Origin: Varibaculum cambriense DSM 15806 | GTDB lineage: Bacteria; Actinomycetota; Actinomycetes; Actinomycetales; Actinomycetaceae | Direction: 5' to 3' | Assembly (NCBI RefSeq): GCF_000420065.1 | Contig: NZ_ATUF01000004.1 | Coordinates: forward strand, 62,001-126,000 | Length of the DNA stretch: 64,000 nucleotides | Shown: one piece after another, positions 54,932 to 64,000 of the stretch | How the letters are laid out: every line of letters begins with the position of its first letter | How positions within the stretch are numbered: the stretch's first letter is position 1 | Notes under the pieces: generated by a model | Database searches by the model: none | Seen by the model: only the letters and a program-made list of their open reading frames with translations | What the model was told of the DNA's origin: nothing | Translations under genes and position numbers: made by a program

Positions 54932-56128
54932 ATGGCTCTGAGAGATATTGAGTCCTTAGGAGATTTAACAGGGCGTAAAGTCCTGGTGCGCTCCGACTTT
55001 AATGTGCCGTTGCAGGACGGCAAGATCACGGATGACGGCCGGATTCGTGCCGCATTGCCCACTCTTAAAGCTCTGGTAGACGCCAAAGCGAAAGTTGTGG
55101 TGATGGCGCACCTCGGTCGCCCGAAAGGACAGGTAAATCCCGAATTTTCCCTTGCTCCGGTGGCCAAACGGCTCGGAGAACTGCTGGGACAGGAAGTAGT
55201 CCTGGCGAAGGACACCGTCGGCGAAGACGCTAAGAAACAGGCGGCTGCCCTAGAATCGGGACAGGTCTTACTACTGGAGAATGTCCGTTTCGATGGACGT
55301 GAAAACTCCAAGGATGACGCGGAGCGGGAAGCATTGGCTAAAGAATACGCGCAGCTTGCCGATTTCTTTGTCTCCGATGGTTTTGGGGTAGTACACCGTA
55401 AGCAAGCTTCCGTGTATGACATCGCCAAGTTGTTGCCTTCCGCGGCAGGATTCTTGGTAGTTAAGGAAATCGAATCCTTACGCCGGGCAACCGATAATCC
55501 CGAACGTCCCTACGGAGTGATTCTGGGAGGTTCCAAGGTATCCGACAAGCTGGGGGTTATCGAGAACCTACTGGAAAAAGCGGATTTCCTGGCTATTGGG
55601 GGCGGCATGGCCTACACCTTCTTAGCGGCTAAAGGCTACGAGGTAGGTAACTCCCTGCTGGAAACTGAGCAGATCGAAACCGTGAAAGGCTATATGGAAA
55701 AGGCTGAAGAGCGCGGGGTAGACCTGTTACTGCCGGTTGACACCCTGGTGGCTCCGGAGTTTTCGGCAGATTCCCCAGCAACTTTGGTTGACTGCGACCA
55801 GATGCCTACTGGCCAGATGGGACTAGATATTGGCCCTAAGACCGCCAAACTGTTTGCAGATAAAATTAAAGCTGCCAAGACAGTGGCTTGGAACGGCCCG
55901 ATGGGAGTATTTGAATTTGCTGCCTTTAGCGAAGGCACTAAGGCGGTTGCCCAGGCTCTGGCGGACTCGGAATGTTTTAGTGTAATCGGTGGGGGAGATT
56001 CCGCCGCTGCCGTGCGCACCCTGGGATTTGATGAAAATAAGTTCAGCCATATTTCTACCGGTGGCGGAGCTTCTTTGGAACTATTAGAAGGTAAGACCCT
56101 ACCGGGGATTGCCGTATTGGAGGATTAA
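54932..56128 (+). CDS. pgk: Phosphoglycerate kinase
   Basis: The 398-residue enzyme transfers phosphate from 1,3-bisphosphoglycerate to ADP. Motifs: [82 protein letters not shown] and the C-terminal GGGDSAAAV. Ribosome site GGAAGG. It is followed by tpiA with a 4-bp gap. Confidence 0.97.
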   Translation: MALRDIESLGDLTGRKVLVRSDFNVPLQDGKITDDGRIRAALPTLKALVDAKAKVVVMAHLGRPKGQVNPEFSLAPVAKRLGELLGQEVVLAKDTVGEDAKKQAAALESGQVLLLENVRFDGRENSKDDAEREALAKEYAQLADFFVSDGFGVVHRKQASVYDIAKLLPSAAGFLVVKEIESLRRATDNPERPYGVILGGSKVSDKLGVIENLLEKADFLAIGGGMAYTFLAAKGYEVGNSLLETEQIETVKGYMEKAEERGVDLLLPVDTLVAPEFSADSPATLVDCDQMPTGQMGLDIGPKTAKLFADKIKAAKTVAWNGPMGVFEFAAFSEGTKAVAQALADSECFSVIGGGDSAAAVRTLGFDENKFSHISTGGGASLELLEGKTLPGIAVLED

Positions 56129-56132
56129 TAAA

Positions 56133-56906
56133 ATGACTCGTACCCCCTTGCTAGCTGGCAACTGGAAAATGAATATGAACCACCTGGAGGCAACTCGGCT
56201 GGTTCAAGAGCTGGCTCTCGACTTGCAGGATCACAATTTTGACTACCGCAATGATGTCGTAGTGATCCCCCCGTTCACTGACATTCGCTCGGTGCAAACT
56301 GTAGTAGAGTCTGACAACCTAAAGATTACCTATGGTGCCCAGGATGTTTCGGTGCATGAATCTGGGGCTTACACGGGGGAAATCGCAGCTTCTATGCTCA
56401 CCAAGCTGGGATGCTCCTGGGTGGTAGTTGGCCACTCGGAACGGCGTGAATACCACAACGAAAGTGATGAACTGGTCGGTCAGAAAGCTGAGGTAGCTTT
56501 AGAAGCGGGCATGACCCCGATTATTTGCTGCGGTGAAGGCCTCGACGTGCGCAAAGCTGGTCAGCACGTAGCTCATGTGGTTAAGCAGATCGAAGGCGCC
56601 TACAAAGGTATTTCCGCGGATGACGCGGTTAACACCGTAGTTGCTTATGAACCGATCTGGGCAATTGGGACCGGCGAAACCGCTACTCCCGAAGACGCTG
56701 AAGAAGTTTGCGGAGCTATCCGGGAAAAACTAGCTGAGCTGTATTCAGCTGACGTAGCCGAGTCGATCCGGATTCTCTACGGCGGTTCGGTAAAATCCGC
56801 TAACGTAGCCGAGATTATGGCGAAACCGAATGTGGATGGCGCCCTCGTGGGAGGAGCCTCCCTAAAGGCCGAAGAATTCTCTAAGATTGCTCGGTTCGAC
56901 GACTAG
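56133..56906 (+). CDS. tpiA: Triosephosphate isomerase
   Basis: The 257-residue enzyme interconverts the triose phosphates. The start motif LAGNWKMN places K12 in the active site; VVGHSERRE holds the catalytic His and [11 protein letters not shown] the catalytic Glu; YGGSVKSAN closes the phosphate site. ATG 56133 begins 4 bp after the pgk stop; an earlier in-frame start at 56109 inside pgk is unlikely. Confidence 0.97.
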   Translation: MTRTPLLAGNWKMNMNHLEATRLVQELALDLQDHNFDYRNDVVVIPPFTDIRSVQTVVESDNLKITYGAQDVSVHESGAYTGEIAASMLTKLGCSWVVVGHSERREYHNESDELVGQKAEVALEAGMTPIICCGEGLDVRKAGQHVAHVVKQIEGAYKGISADDAVNTVVAYEPIWAIGTGETATPEDAEEVCGAIREKLAELYSADVAESIRILYGGSVKSANVAEIMAKPNVDGALVGGASLKAEEFSKIARFDD

Positions 56907-56955
56907 CCAGGAAGCTACTGAATTTTTCCGCTCCTAAGCGGTGAAGTTCCTAACG

Positions 56956-56989
56956 ATTGGCGGCGGGTCTACTGTGACCCGCCGCCAAT
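56956..56989 (+). terminator. Hairpin between tpiA and secG
   Basis: Perfect 14-bp stem (ATTGGCGGCGGGTC with GACCCGCCGCCAAT), loop TACTGT; no T-run. It could reduce read-through into secG. Confidence 0.6.
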
Positions 56990-57035
56990 ACGCTATAGTG
57001 AAAGGCAGTTCATATATTTTTGGGAGAAGAAACTA

Positions 57036-57284
57036 GTGGAAACCGTAATCGAGATTATCGCGCAAGTAGTGTTAGTGCTATCCAGCTTGTTCCTGATTCT
57101 CACCATTTTGATGCATAAAGGTTCCGGGGGTGGGCTATCCGATATGTTCGGAGGGGGTCTCACCTCTAGCGCGGGCTCTTCTGGAGTAGCCATGCGTAAC
57201 TTGAACCGGATTACCGTGGTAACCGCTATCATCTGGTTTATCAGTGTGGTTGTTCTCGGTCTGTTACCCCGAATTTTTTCTTAG
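57036..57284 (+). CDS. secG: Preprotein translocase subunit SecG
   Basis: The 82-residue protein has two membrane helices (VLVLSSLFLILTILM and ITVVTAIIWFISVVVLGLL) joined by the SecG loop HKGSGGGLSDMFGGG. It is the small accessory subunit of the SecYEG channel. GTG 57036 follows GGGAGAAGAA. The place after tpiA is conserved in many Gram-positive genomes. Confidence 0.9.
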   Translation: METVIEIIAQVVLVLSSLFLILTILMHKGSGGGLSDMFGGGLTSSAGSSGVAMRNLNRITVVTAIIWFISVVVLGLLPRIFS

Positions 57285-57334
57285 CTTTCTAACAAAATAA
57301 TTAGTCGGTTAAGCCCCTGCAGAAAGACTTCCCC

Positions 57335-58654
57335 ATGAGCGAAGAAGCTAAAAGGACGCCCGCGCATCGGCGGGAAAGTAAGTCTTCGTGGAAGATCATT
57401 CTCGCGGTTTTAGGGGCGGTTTGCCTGGTAGCCCTACTGGCGGTGGGCGCCGTCATGGGATATTCCATGTACGAAGCGGGCAAAGTTAACCAGCCGGAAG
57501 CTAGTAATGTTGCCAAAACAGCAACTAAAACCGCAAGCGCTAAGATTTCGACCCCGCCCCCGCCAAAAGAAGTACAAATAACTTTGGCGGCAACCGGGGA
57601 TGTGCTGGCGCATGACCCTGTCGTACAGAACAGTTGGAAGCACGGCAAGGGAAGTCACTACACACCCGCGATAGAAAAGCTGCGCCCCTGGATTGCGGGA
57701 GCCGATATTGCTTTTTGCCATCAAGAAATTCCCTTCGGTAAATCTGACAAAGATTCTGAAGGCTATCCGGTGTTCAAAGCGCCGTTAGGATGGGCGCAAG
57801 ATAGCAAAGAAATCGGCTACGATGGCTGCTCGACCGCATCGAATCATACCTTGGATCAAGGACGGGATGGAGTAGCGCATACTATTCAGGCATTGCGGAA
57901 TGTGGGACTGGGAGTAACGGGATCGGCGGAAAACTCCGAAGCTCCGCGCTATCAAATGTACGAGATCACCAAAGAAGGACGGTCTTTCAAACTCGCTCAT
58001 ATCTCAACTGCCTATGGCTTAAACCAGGGAGAAATCCCGCAGTACAAACAGAATCCCTGGCTAGTTAATCTCACCACTGACGGCCAAATCATTGTGGACA
58101 TTGCCCGGCAGGCACGCAGCGCGGGAGCTGATTTCGTAGTGGCCTCGGTGCATTCGGGTGTGGAATACCAATCTGCCCCCTCTGCCGAGCAAGATCGCAT
58201 CGCCAAGACGCTCGCCGATTCCGGGCAGGTCGACCTGTACCTGGGTCACCACGTGCATGTGCCCCAACCCATTAGGAAGATTCCGGGAGGAGTCGATGGG
58301 AAAGGCCTGTGGGTATACTACGGCGTCGGCAACTTACTCTCGGCGATGAATCCCCGGCAGGGAGTCGGTACCCAGGCTGGCCAGATTGCTTTCCCCACCA
58401 TTACCTTGCCTTCTAACGGTAAACCCTATGTGTCTGCGGCAGGGTGGGTGCCCCTGATTATGGATCGTGCTACCTTGCAGATAGTTCCGGGATACCTTTA
58501 CGAGACTCCCGAGGGCGCCGGAACGAATTTGAGTAAAGCTACGGCCGCTCGTTATTTGGATAATCTGCGCAAGGTTACCGAGGATCAGGCGACCGAGCTA
58601 AAAGCTCCTCCTAGTGCGGATTCTACTGCGCAAATCAAACTTCTAAACAGCTAG
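57335..58654 (+). CDS. CapA-family (poly-gamma-glutamate capsule-type) phosphoesterase-like protein
   Basis: The 439-residue protein has a cytoplasmic basic start, one membrane helix (IILAVLGAVCLVALLAVGAV, residues about 25-44), a Thr/Pro/Lys-rich linker, then the CapA metallophosphoesterase-like domain: LAATGDVLAHDP, STASNHTLDQGRDGV, VVASVHSGVEYQ and LYLGHHVHVPQP. The domain is extracellular. In capsule loci CapA helps polyglutamate export; no capB or capC is here, so a cell-wall role is more likely but not proven. Confidence 0.85.
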   Translation: MSEEAKRTPAHRRESKSSWKIILAVLGAVCLVALLAVGAVMGYSMYEAGKVNQPEASNVAKTATKTASAKISTPPPPKEVQITLAATGDVLAHDPVVQNSWKHGKGSHYTPAIEKLRPWIAGADIAFCHQEIPFGKSDKDSEGYPVFKAPLGWAQDSKEIGYDGCSTASNHTLDQGRDGVAHTIQALRNVGLGVTGSAENSEAPRYQMYEITKEGRSFKLAHISTAYGLNQGEIPQYKQNPWLVNLTTDGQIIVDIARQARSAGADFVVASVHSGVEYQSAPSAEQDRIAKTLADSGQVDLYLGHHVHVPQPIRKIPGGVDGKGLWVYYGVGNLLSAMNPRQGVGTQAGQIAFPTITLPSNGKPYVSAAGWVPLIMDRATLQIVPGYLYETPEGAGTNLSKATAARYLDNLRKVTEDQATELKAPPSADSTAQIKLLNS

Positions 58655-58856
58655 CTTTCCTGCTCCCGTGGGGCAGTGAGTATTTGAGAGTGAAGCACAC
58701 AGTAGCCCTTTTAGGTACGCTAGCTCACATCTGTGGGGTCATCATTTCCTGAATATCGCGTATTGCCATAAGATTATCAGCGTTGCAATTTATCCGAACA
58801 GGGGAGATTTGCCACTTGCAGGCAGAACCCCTCATACAAGCCACGGGAGCGTATTT

Positions 58857-60191
58857 GTGAAAACAGACGTGGAAAAGCTGGAAGAAACCAGGGCGAAATT
58901 AACCGTTCAGGTGCCTTATGAAGATCTCAAACCGGAGATCGATAAGGTGTACAAGCAGCTGGGGAAGCAAGTTTCAATTCCTGGCTTCCGCCCAGGGCAC
59001 GTCCCGAATCAGATTATTGACCAGCGGATTGGACGTGGCTACGTACTAGAACAAGCCATTAACGAGCGTTTAGGCGACTTTTATGGGCGCGCCCTTGGGG
59101 AAGCAGAGCTTACCCCTCTGGGACAGCCGGAAGTAGACATAGTTGAAACTCCGGCAGTCGAAGGCAAACCCGGTGGGGATCTGAAGTTCACTGCCGAGGT
59201 TGATATCGTCCCCGAGTTCGAACTGCCCTCTCTAGAGGGGGTTACTTTAGAAGTAGCCAAGCTAGAAGTTAGCGACGAGGACGTAGAAAAAGAACTCGAT
59301 CAGCTGCGTGATCGCTTCGCCTCGCTAAAGACTGTCGAACGCCCGGCTCAAGATGGTGACTTTACCTCTATCGACATGGTTGCCAAGATTGAGGACGAGG
59401 AAATTGATTCAGTTTCTGGGGTTTCTTACCAGATTGGCTCGCAATCGATGCTCGAAGGCATGGATGAAGCTTTGACCGGGATGAACGCGGGAGATACTGC
59501 GGAGTTCAAGTCCACCCTAAAGGGCGGAGATCATGAGGGAGAAGAAGCTGACGTAACTTTGACCCTCCATAAGGTCAAAGAGCGCGAATTGCCGGAAGCC
59601 GATGATGAATTTGCGCAAATGGCTTCCGAATTTGACACTATCGGGGAGCTGCGGGCAGACCTCCGCGGTAATGTGGAAAAGATGCGTCGCCAGCAGCAGG
59701 CTTTAGAGGCTCGCGAGAAGCTGCAGGACTACCTGGTAGACAACACTGATTTCCCGCTGCCGCAAGCCTTTATTGATGGCGAAGTTGATCGCCTGGCAGA
59801 AGGGAAAGAAGACGCTGACCGCGAAGAAATTACCGAGTCGGTGAAGAAGCAAGCCAAGCAACAGATCGTGGTGGATCGGATCGCTAATGACCGTGAGGTC
59901 GAGATTGATCCTAATGAGCTCTACCAGTCTATTTTTGAGATTGCCCAGATGTATGGAGTTGATCCTATGCAAATGCTGCAGGATCAAAACCAGGTGGCCG
60001 CCATGGGGCAAGATTTGCGGCGTAACCGGGCTCTAGTAACAACTCTGCGGGAAGTGACCGTAAAGGACGAGGACGGTACAGAAATCGATTTGTCGGAGTT
60101 CACTAAAGATCCGGCCGAAGCGCGCGCCGAACAGGCGGCCAAAGCCGCAGCCGAGGCGGCCGAAGCTGACGGTGAAGCTGAAGAGAAGTAG
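58857..60191 (+). CDS. tig: Trigger factor (ribosome-associated chaperone)
   Basis: The 444-residue protein has the ribosome-binding N-terminal domain with the signature GFRPGHVPNQII (F-R-x-G-x-x-P), the FKBP-type peptidyl-prolyl isomerase region (GDFTSIDMVAKIE), and a helical C-terminal chaperone domain ending in an acidic Ala/Glu tail. GTG 58857 gives the usual start (MKTDVEKLEETRAKLTV). The open frame to 58809 lacks a suitable start. It lies before clpP1-clpP2-clpX, the common order. Confidence 0.95.
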   Translation: MKTDVEKLEETRAKLTVQVPYEDLKPEIDKVYKQLGKQVSIPGFRPGHVPNQIIDQRIGRGYVLEQAINERLGDFYGRALGEAELTPLGQPEVDIVETPAVEGKPGGDLKFTAEVDIVPEFELPSLEGVTLEVAKLEVSDEDVEKELDQLRDRFASLKTVERPAQDGDFTSIDMVAKIEDEEIDSVSGVSYQIGSQSMLEGMDEALTGMNAGDTAEFKSTLKGGDHEGEEADVTLTLHKVKERELPEADDEFAQMASEFDTIGELRADLRGNVEKMRRQQQALEAREKLQDYLVDNTDFPLPQAFIDGEVDRLAEGKEDADREEITESVKKQAKQQIVVDRIANDREVEIDPNELYQSIFEIAQMYGVDPMQMLQDQNQVAAMGQDLRRNRALVTTLREVTVKDEDGTEIDLSEFTKDPAEARAEQAAKAAAEAAEADGEAEEK

Positions 60192-60224
60192 GTAGGTTAA
60201 GAAGTAGGTTAACCTTTCAAATTT

Positions 60225-60260
60225 GGTGGGGGCAGGAAGCGGGAGCTTTCTGCCCCCACC
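60225..60260 (+). terminator. Terminator after tig
   Basis: GGTGGGGGCAG and CTGCCCCCACC extended by GAAGC/GCTTT make a 16-position stem with loop GGGA, 33 bp after the stop; followed by ATTATCTATT. Confidence 0.65.
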
Positions 60261-60447
60261 ATTATCTATTGCGGCTACGTATCCAGGCGCCAGGTATAAG
60301 CTTGTATGGGCATAAGTCCTAAAAGTTGGATGCAGCCCCACAATTTCCTGCGCTAAAAGCGTAACCGGCATGTGTAAGAAGAAAACCGCTTCCAAAGACG
60401 ATATTTTGATAGTGAACCATTTTAGTCCCACAGATAAGGAAAAACCT

Positions 60448-61065
60448 GTGCAAACTGCAGCAGTAAAAAATGAGGGAGATCAGCCTAGCTCCCTAGCTTT
60501 GGGTGACCATGTTTTCAATAAGCTGTTAAAAGAACGGATTATTTGGTTGGGCTCGGAAGTAGCCGAGGATAACGCCAACCAGATTTGTGCGCAGATGATG
60601 TTATTGGCGGCGCAAGATCCGGAAAAACCGATTTTCCTATATATCAATTCGCCCGGTGGATCGGTGACTGCCGGTATGGCTATCTATGACACCATGCAAT
60701 ATATCCAGCCTGAGGTCGTAACCGTGGCTCTGGGGATGGCTGCCTCCATGGGACAGCTGCTGCTTACTGCCGGTACCCCGGGGAAACGTTATGCGACTCC
60801 GCATGCCCGGATTCTGATGCACCAGCCTTCGGGGGGAGTAGGCGGTACTGCCTCGGATATTCGTATTAATGCCAACTTGATTTTGCAGATGAAACAGGAA
60901 CTAGCGGAAATCAATGCCCAGCGCACCGGTAAATCTGTTGAAAAGATTCGCGAAGATTCCGAAAGAGATCACTGGTTTACCGCTCAAGAGGCACTGGAAT
61001 ATGGCTTCATTGACCATGTTATTGAGTCCGCTCGCAACCTCGGCGCTGATGGAAAGGAACTGTAA
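60448..61065 (+). CDS. clpP1: ATP-dependent Clp protease proteolytic subunit 1
   Basis: The 205-residue serine peptidase has the catalytic triad S100 (GMAASMG), H125 (LMHQPSGG) and D174. It assembles with ClpP2 into a mixed tetradecamer. I choose GTG 60448 (ribosome site AAGGA) over the ATG at 60370, which would add 26 residues including a basic stretch with no family counterpart. The clpP2 start follows 5 bp after the stop. Confidence 0.94.
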   Translation: MQTAAVKNEGDQPSSLALGDHVFNKLLKERIIWLGSEVAEDNANQICAQMMLLAAQDPEKPIFLYINSPGGSVTAGMAIYDTMQYIQPEVVTVALGMAASMGQLLLTAGTPGKRYATPHARILMHQPSGGVGGTASDIRINANLILQMKQELAEINAQRTGKSVEKIREDSERDHWFTAQEALEYGFIDHVIESARNLGADGKEL

Positions 61066-61070
61066 TCACC

Positions 61071-61736
61071 ATGGCTTTTTCACCTCTATATCCGGCGGGG
61101 GCACCACGATTAGCTGCTAATATGCCGATTGATCGCTACGTACTTCCCGAGTTCGAGGAGCGTACCTCCTACGGGTTCAAACGCCAAAACCCCTATACCA
61201 AGTTGTTTGATGAACGCATTATCTTCCTGGGGGTGCAGGTAGATGATTCGTCAGCGGATGACGTAATGGCGCAGCTACTGGTGTTGGAATCGCAAGACCC
61301 CGATTCTCTCATCACCATGTACATTAACTCTCCCGGTGGCTCTTTCACCGCCATGACCGCTATCTATGACACCATGCAGTATGTGAAGCCGCAGATCCAA
61401 ACGGTTTGCTTGGGGCAGGCGGCTTCGGCGGCGGCGGTGCTGTTGGCGGGAGGCTCTGCCGGTAGCCGTTTGGCTTTGCCCAATGCGCGAATCGTGATTC
61501 ACCAACCTTCGATGCAGGGTTCACAGGGGCAGGCAACTGATATCGAAATTATTGCGGAAGAAATCGACCGCATGCGTACTTGGCTTGAGGATACGATTGC
61601 CAAGCACTCGGGACAGACTTCGGAGCAAGTGCGGAAAGATATCGAGCGCGATAAGATTTTGACCGCCCAGGCCGCCAAGGAATACGGACTGATCGATCAA
61701 GTTTTAGAGTCCCGAAAAACTCCCATAAAGCAATAG
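61071..61736 (+). CDS. clpP2: ATP-dependent Clp protease proteolytic subunit 2
   Basis: The 221-residue peptidase has S119 ([11 protein letters not shown]) and H144 ([10 protein letters not shown]) plus the later Asp. The N-terminal extension of about 40 residues before [15 protein letters not shown] is usual for actinobacterial ClpP2. It is cotranscribed with clpP1. Confidence 0.94.
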   Translation: MAFSPLYPAGAPRLAANMPIDRYVLPEFEERTSYGFKRQNPYTKLFDERIIFLGVQVDDSSADDVMAQLLVLESQDPDSLITMYINSPGGSFTAMTAIYDTMQYVKPQIQTVCLGQAASAAAVLLAGGSAGSRLALPNARIVIHQPSMQGSQGQATDIEIIAEEIDRMRTWLEDTIAKHSGQTSEQVRKDIERDKILTAQAAKEYGLIDQVLESRKTPIKQ

Positions 61737-61821
61737 CATCCCCTGGGGAGCGTGTTGGCGCTGCCCAATCGGAGAAATCCCCCTAGGCTAGGGGTAAGGA
61801 TTTGATTTAGGAGGGATCCTA

Positions 61822-63063
61822 GTGGATGAAGAGGCCGAGCTGTTAAAATGCTCGTTTTGTGGCAAGACGCAACGGCAAGTACGTAAGTTAATTGCCGGTC
61901 CGGCAGTCTATATCTGCAATGAATGCGTTGATCTTTGCAACGAAATCATGGAAGAGGATACCGCGAAACATTCGGGATCCAAAGCCAAGCCTCTGCCGAA
62001 GCCTAAAGAAATCTACGACTTCCTAAATCACTATGTTATTGGGCAAGACCACGCCAAACGGGCGCTGTCGGTTGCAGTCTATAACCATTACAAGCGAGTG
62101 CAGGCTAAAGAACGAGGACAAAACATCGACATGTCCTTGACCAAGTCGAATATTTTGCTGCTCGGTCCCACCGGTTGCGGCAAAACTCATTTGGCGCGCT
62201 CCTTGGCCAAGCTACTTAACGTCCCGTTTGCCATCGTAGATGCTACCGCGTTAACCGAAGCCGGATACGTGGGGGAGGACGTTGAGAATATCCTGCTGAA
62301 GTTAATTAATGCCGCTGATGGCGACATAAAACGCGCCGAACGCGGGATAATTTATATAGACGAGATCGATAAGATTTCCCGCAAAGCAGAGAATGCCTCG
62401 ATTACCCGGGATGTCTCGGGGGAAGGTGTGCAGCAGGCGCTGCTAAAAATTATTGAGGGAACCGTGGCTTCGGTACCTCCGCAAGGCGGACGTAAACACC
62501 CTCATCAGGACTATCTAGAGATTGATACTAACTCGATCCTCTTTATAGCTGCCGGCGCTTTTGCTGGCATAGATGAGATTGTGAAGTCGCGGCTAGGACA
62601 ACATTCCACCGGTTTCGGTTCTTCTTTAAAGTCTTCTGCTGAACACGGTGACCTTTATGCACAGGTAACCGCGGATGATTTGCATCGTTTTGGCCTGATC
62701 CCAGAGTTTATTGGGCGTTTGCCAGTCTTAACTTCGGTAAAGGAACTCACCGAATCCGATCTGGTGCGGGTATTGGTGGAGCCGGAAAATTCCTTGGTTG
62801 CCCAGTATTGCTCCCTATTTGAATTGGATGGAATTGATTTACATTTCACCGATGGAGCCATCCACGCAATTGCGCGGATGGCCAGGGAACGGGGCACTGG
62901 AGCGAGGGCGCTTTCTTCCATTATGGAGGCGGTACTAAAAGAGACTATGTTCGAGGTTCCCTCGCAACCGGATGTACGTTCCGTGACAATCACGGAAGAG
63001 GTAGTGCAGCAGGGCGCTAAACCTACTTTGCTAGAGACGGTTCCGCGCTCTAAGACGGCCTAG
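61822..63063 (+). CDS. clpX: ATP-dependent Clp protease ATP-binding subunit ClpX
   Basis: The 413-residue AAA+ unfoldase has an N-terminal zinc finger (C10, C13, C32, C35), Walker A GPTGCGKT with K121, Walker [10 protein letters not shown], and the RKH-like region and C-terminal sensor [15 protein letters not shown] 61822 after AGGAGG gives a slightly short N-terminus ([10 protein letters not shown]). It feeds unfolded substrates to the ClpP1P2 chamber. Confidence 0.96.
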   Translation: MDEEAELLKCSFCGKTQRQVRKLIAGPAVYICNECVDLCNEIMEEDTAKHSGSKAKPLPKPKEIYDFLNHYVIGQDHAKRALSVAVYNHYKRVQAKERGQNIDMSLTKSNILLLGPTGCGKTHLARSLAKLLNVPFAIVDATALTEAGYVGEDVENILLKLINAADGDIKRAERGIIYIDEIDKISRKAENASITRDVSGEGVQQALLKIIEGTVASVPPQGGRKHPHQDYLEIDTNSILFIAAGAFAGIDEIVKSRLGQHSTGFGSSLKSSAEHGDLYAQVTADDLHRFGLIPEFIGRLPVLTSVKELTESDLVRVLVEPENSLVAQYCSLFELDGIDLHFTDGAIHAIARMARERGTGARALSSIMEAVLKETMFEVPSQPDVRSVTITEEVVQQGAKPTLLETVPRSKTA

Positions 63064-63105
63064 AATCTGTTACCCATCTCCGTTCGGGTAACTGGAGATC
63101 ACTAT

Positions 63106-63151
63106 GCTAACTTAACTAATGCTTGCGGAGAGCGATATTAGTTAAGTTAGC
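63106..63151. repeat. Perfect 15-bp inverted repeat between clpX and the chorismate mutase gene
   Basis: GCTAACTTAACTAAT (63106-63120) and ATTAGTTAAGTTAGC (63137-63151) with a 16-nt loop; just before it GTTACCC/GGGTAAC and ATCTCC/GGAGAT overlap as mutually exclusive stems (63069-63099). The arms are A/T rich and no T-run follows, so an operator or RNA switch is as likely as a terminator. Confidence 0.6.
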
Positions 63152-63197
63152 GTGGACAGGTTGGCCGCGCTGGCGTGCTCTCCTTTATCCTTAGGCC

Positions 63198-63518
63198 ATG
63201 GATACTAAGCAGGAAGATTCCACCCCTAAGATCCCGCCCGAATTGGCGCAGGCACGCGCCACTATCGATAATATCGATGCCGCTTTGATTCATATTTTGG
63301 CCGAGCGTTTTAAATGTACTCAAAAGGTCGGCTATCTTAAAGCCCGCCTGGGACTTAATCCGGAGGATAAAGGACGGGAACAACGGCAGGTAGCAAGACT
63401 GCGAGCTTTAGCTGAAGAAGCAGGCTTAGATCCGGTGTTTGCCGAAAAATTCTTAAACTTTATCGTGCAGGAAGTTATTCGCCACCATATCGATATTGCC
63501 GAGCAACAGCGCAGCTAG
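63198..63518 (+). CDS. Chorismate mutase (AroQ type)
   Basis: The 106-residue helical protein has the AroQ pattern: ARATIDNIDAALIHILAERFKCTQKVGYLKA (residues about 16-46) with the active Arg and Lys positions, then DKGREQRQVARLRALAEEAGLDPVFAEKFLNFIVQEVIRHHI. It converts chorismate to prephenate for Phe/Tyr synthesis. No signal peptide is present, so it is cytosolic. It stands alone between clpX and the convergent acyl-CoA synthetase. Confidence 0.88.
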   Translation: MDTKQEDSTPKIPPELAQARATIDNIDAALIHILAERFKCTQKVGYLKARLGLNPEDKGREQRQVARLRALAEEAGLDPVFAEKFLNFIVQEVIRHHIDIAEQQRS

Positions 63519-63570
63519 CCCCACAGAGGATAAACCTAAGGAGGGCAGGGGATTAGCTGGTTGCTATGCG

Positions 63571-64000
63571 CTAATCGTCTTGCAGGGGACCACCGTAGAT
63601 CGCGTTAATTTCGTTTTCAAATCGCTTTAGCACCACGGAACGTTTTACCTTTAGCGAAGGAGTCATCATACCGTTCTCCAAAGAAAAATCAGTGGTTAAT
63701 ACCCGGATCTTGCGGATAGATTCGGCGCGAGAAACCTTTTGGTTAGTGCGTGCTACTGCCCGCTCTAGAGCCTTTAAAACTGCGGGGTGGCGAGCAGCGT
63801 CAGAAATATCCATCGGTGGCAAGTTGTGGTTGCGCAGCCAGCCCGGAAGCATTTCCGCATCCAAGGTAACTAGGGCAGCAATGAAGGGGCGCCGATCTCC
63901 CACCGCGACCACATTCGAGATTAGCGGGTGTCCGCGCAGGCCATCTTCCAATATTTCTGGAGAGACATTTTTGCCCCCGGCGGTCACAATAATTTCTTTC
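63571..64000 (-). CDS. Acyl-CoA synthetase (long-chain fatty acid-CoA ligase type), C-terminal end (partial)
   Basis: The visible last 142 residues start inside motif KEIIVTAGGKNVSPEILED, which holds the conserved Gly-Lys-Asn of the adenylate-forming (AMP-binding) superfamily, then VVAVGDRRPFIAALVTLD and the C-terminal region VLTTDFSLENGMMTPSLKVKR with the catalytic Lys (LKVKR). The pattern fits the FAA1/FadD15 type of ligases. The N-terminal part lies outside the window. Confidence 0.88.
   Translation of the reverse strand, partial: KEIIVTAGGKNVSPEILEDGLRGHPLISNVVAVGDRRPFIAALVTLDAEMLPGWLRNHNLPPMDISDAARHPAVLKALERAVARTNQKVSRAESIRKIRVLTTDFSLENGMMTPSLKVKRSVVLKRFENEINAIYGGPLQDD

Overview
The window looks like a chromosome segment of a medium-GC actinobacterium, probably in the Actinomycetaceae (a Varibaculum- or Mobiluncus-like organism; this is inference from gene content and base composition only). 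Supporting signs are whiA, the uvrC-rapZ-yvcK-whiA order, gap-pgk-tpiA-secG, tandem clpP genes followed by clpX, frequent GTG/TTG starts, and strong perfect-palindrome terminators between genes. A foreign block of about 21 kb interrupts this backbone.

Left backbone (1-6829): the tail of a CorC-type CBS protein, an M23 peptidase overlapping a glycerophosphodiesterase, rpiB, the convergent pta-ackA acetate pathway, and guaA. Foreign block (about 6830-28018): a decayed integrative mobilizable element with higher GC and Coriobacteriia-like flavour. It holds a HEAT-repeat AlkD-like gene of very low GC, an XRE repressor divergent from an excisionase-integrase operon, a Hachiman defence operon (hamA-hamB) preceded by two small genes and an 11-bp inverted repeat, a YraN-like protein, a PH/zinc-ribbon plus SPFH/SHOCT pair, a parA-parB-mobC-relaxase module, an AbiE-type toxin-antitoxin pair, and a broken glycine-rich gene set. 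No type IV secretion genes are present, so it could at most be mobilized in trans. parA, mobC and the relaxase all carry lesions, while integrase, repressor and defence genes are intact. A 16-bp palindrome, CGTTC-N6-GAACG, occurs twice between the repressor and excisionase and once in the parA promoter, which points to one repressor controlling both excision and the mobilization operon.

Right backbone (about 28019-64000): a proline-rich membrane protein, a surface protein split by an A8 tract, a cupin, a thiamine-binding-type protein, the purine operon purL-E-C-M-D-F (with a single-chain clade II type PurL), an EamA transporter, pyrB behind a leader peptide and terminator, a DUF1846 protein, a Nif3-like protein with a coiled-coil partner, gdhA, uvrC-rapZ-yvcK-whiA, gap-pgk-tpiA-secG, a CapA-like protein, tig-clpP1-clpP2-clpX, a chorismate mutase and the end of an acyl-CoA synthetase. 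No tRNA, rRNA, CRISPR array or intact insertion sequence was seen.
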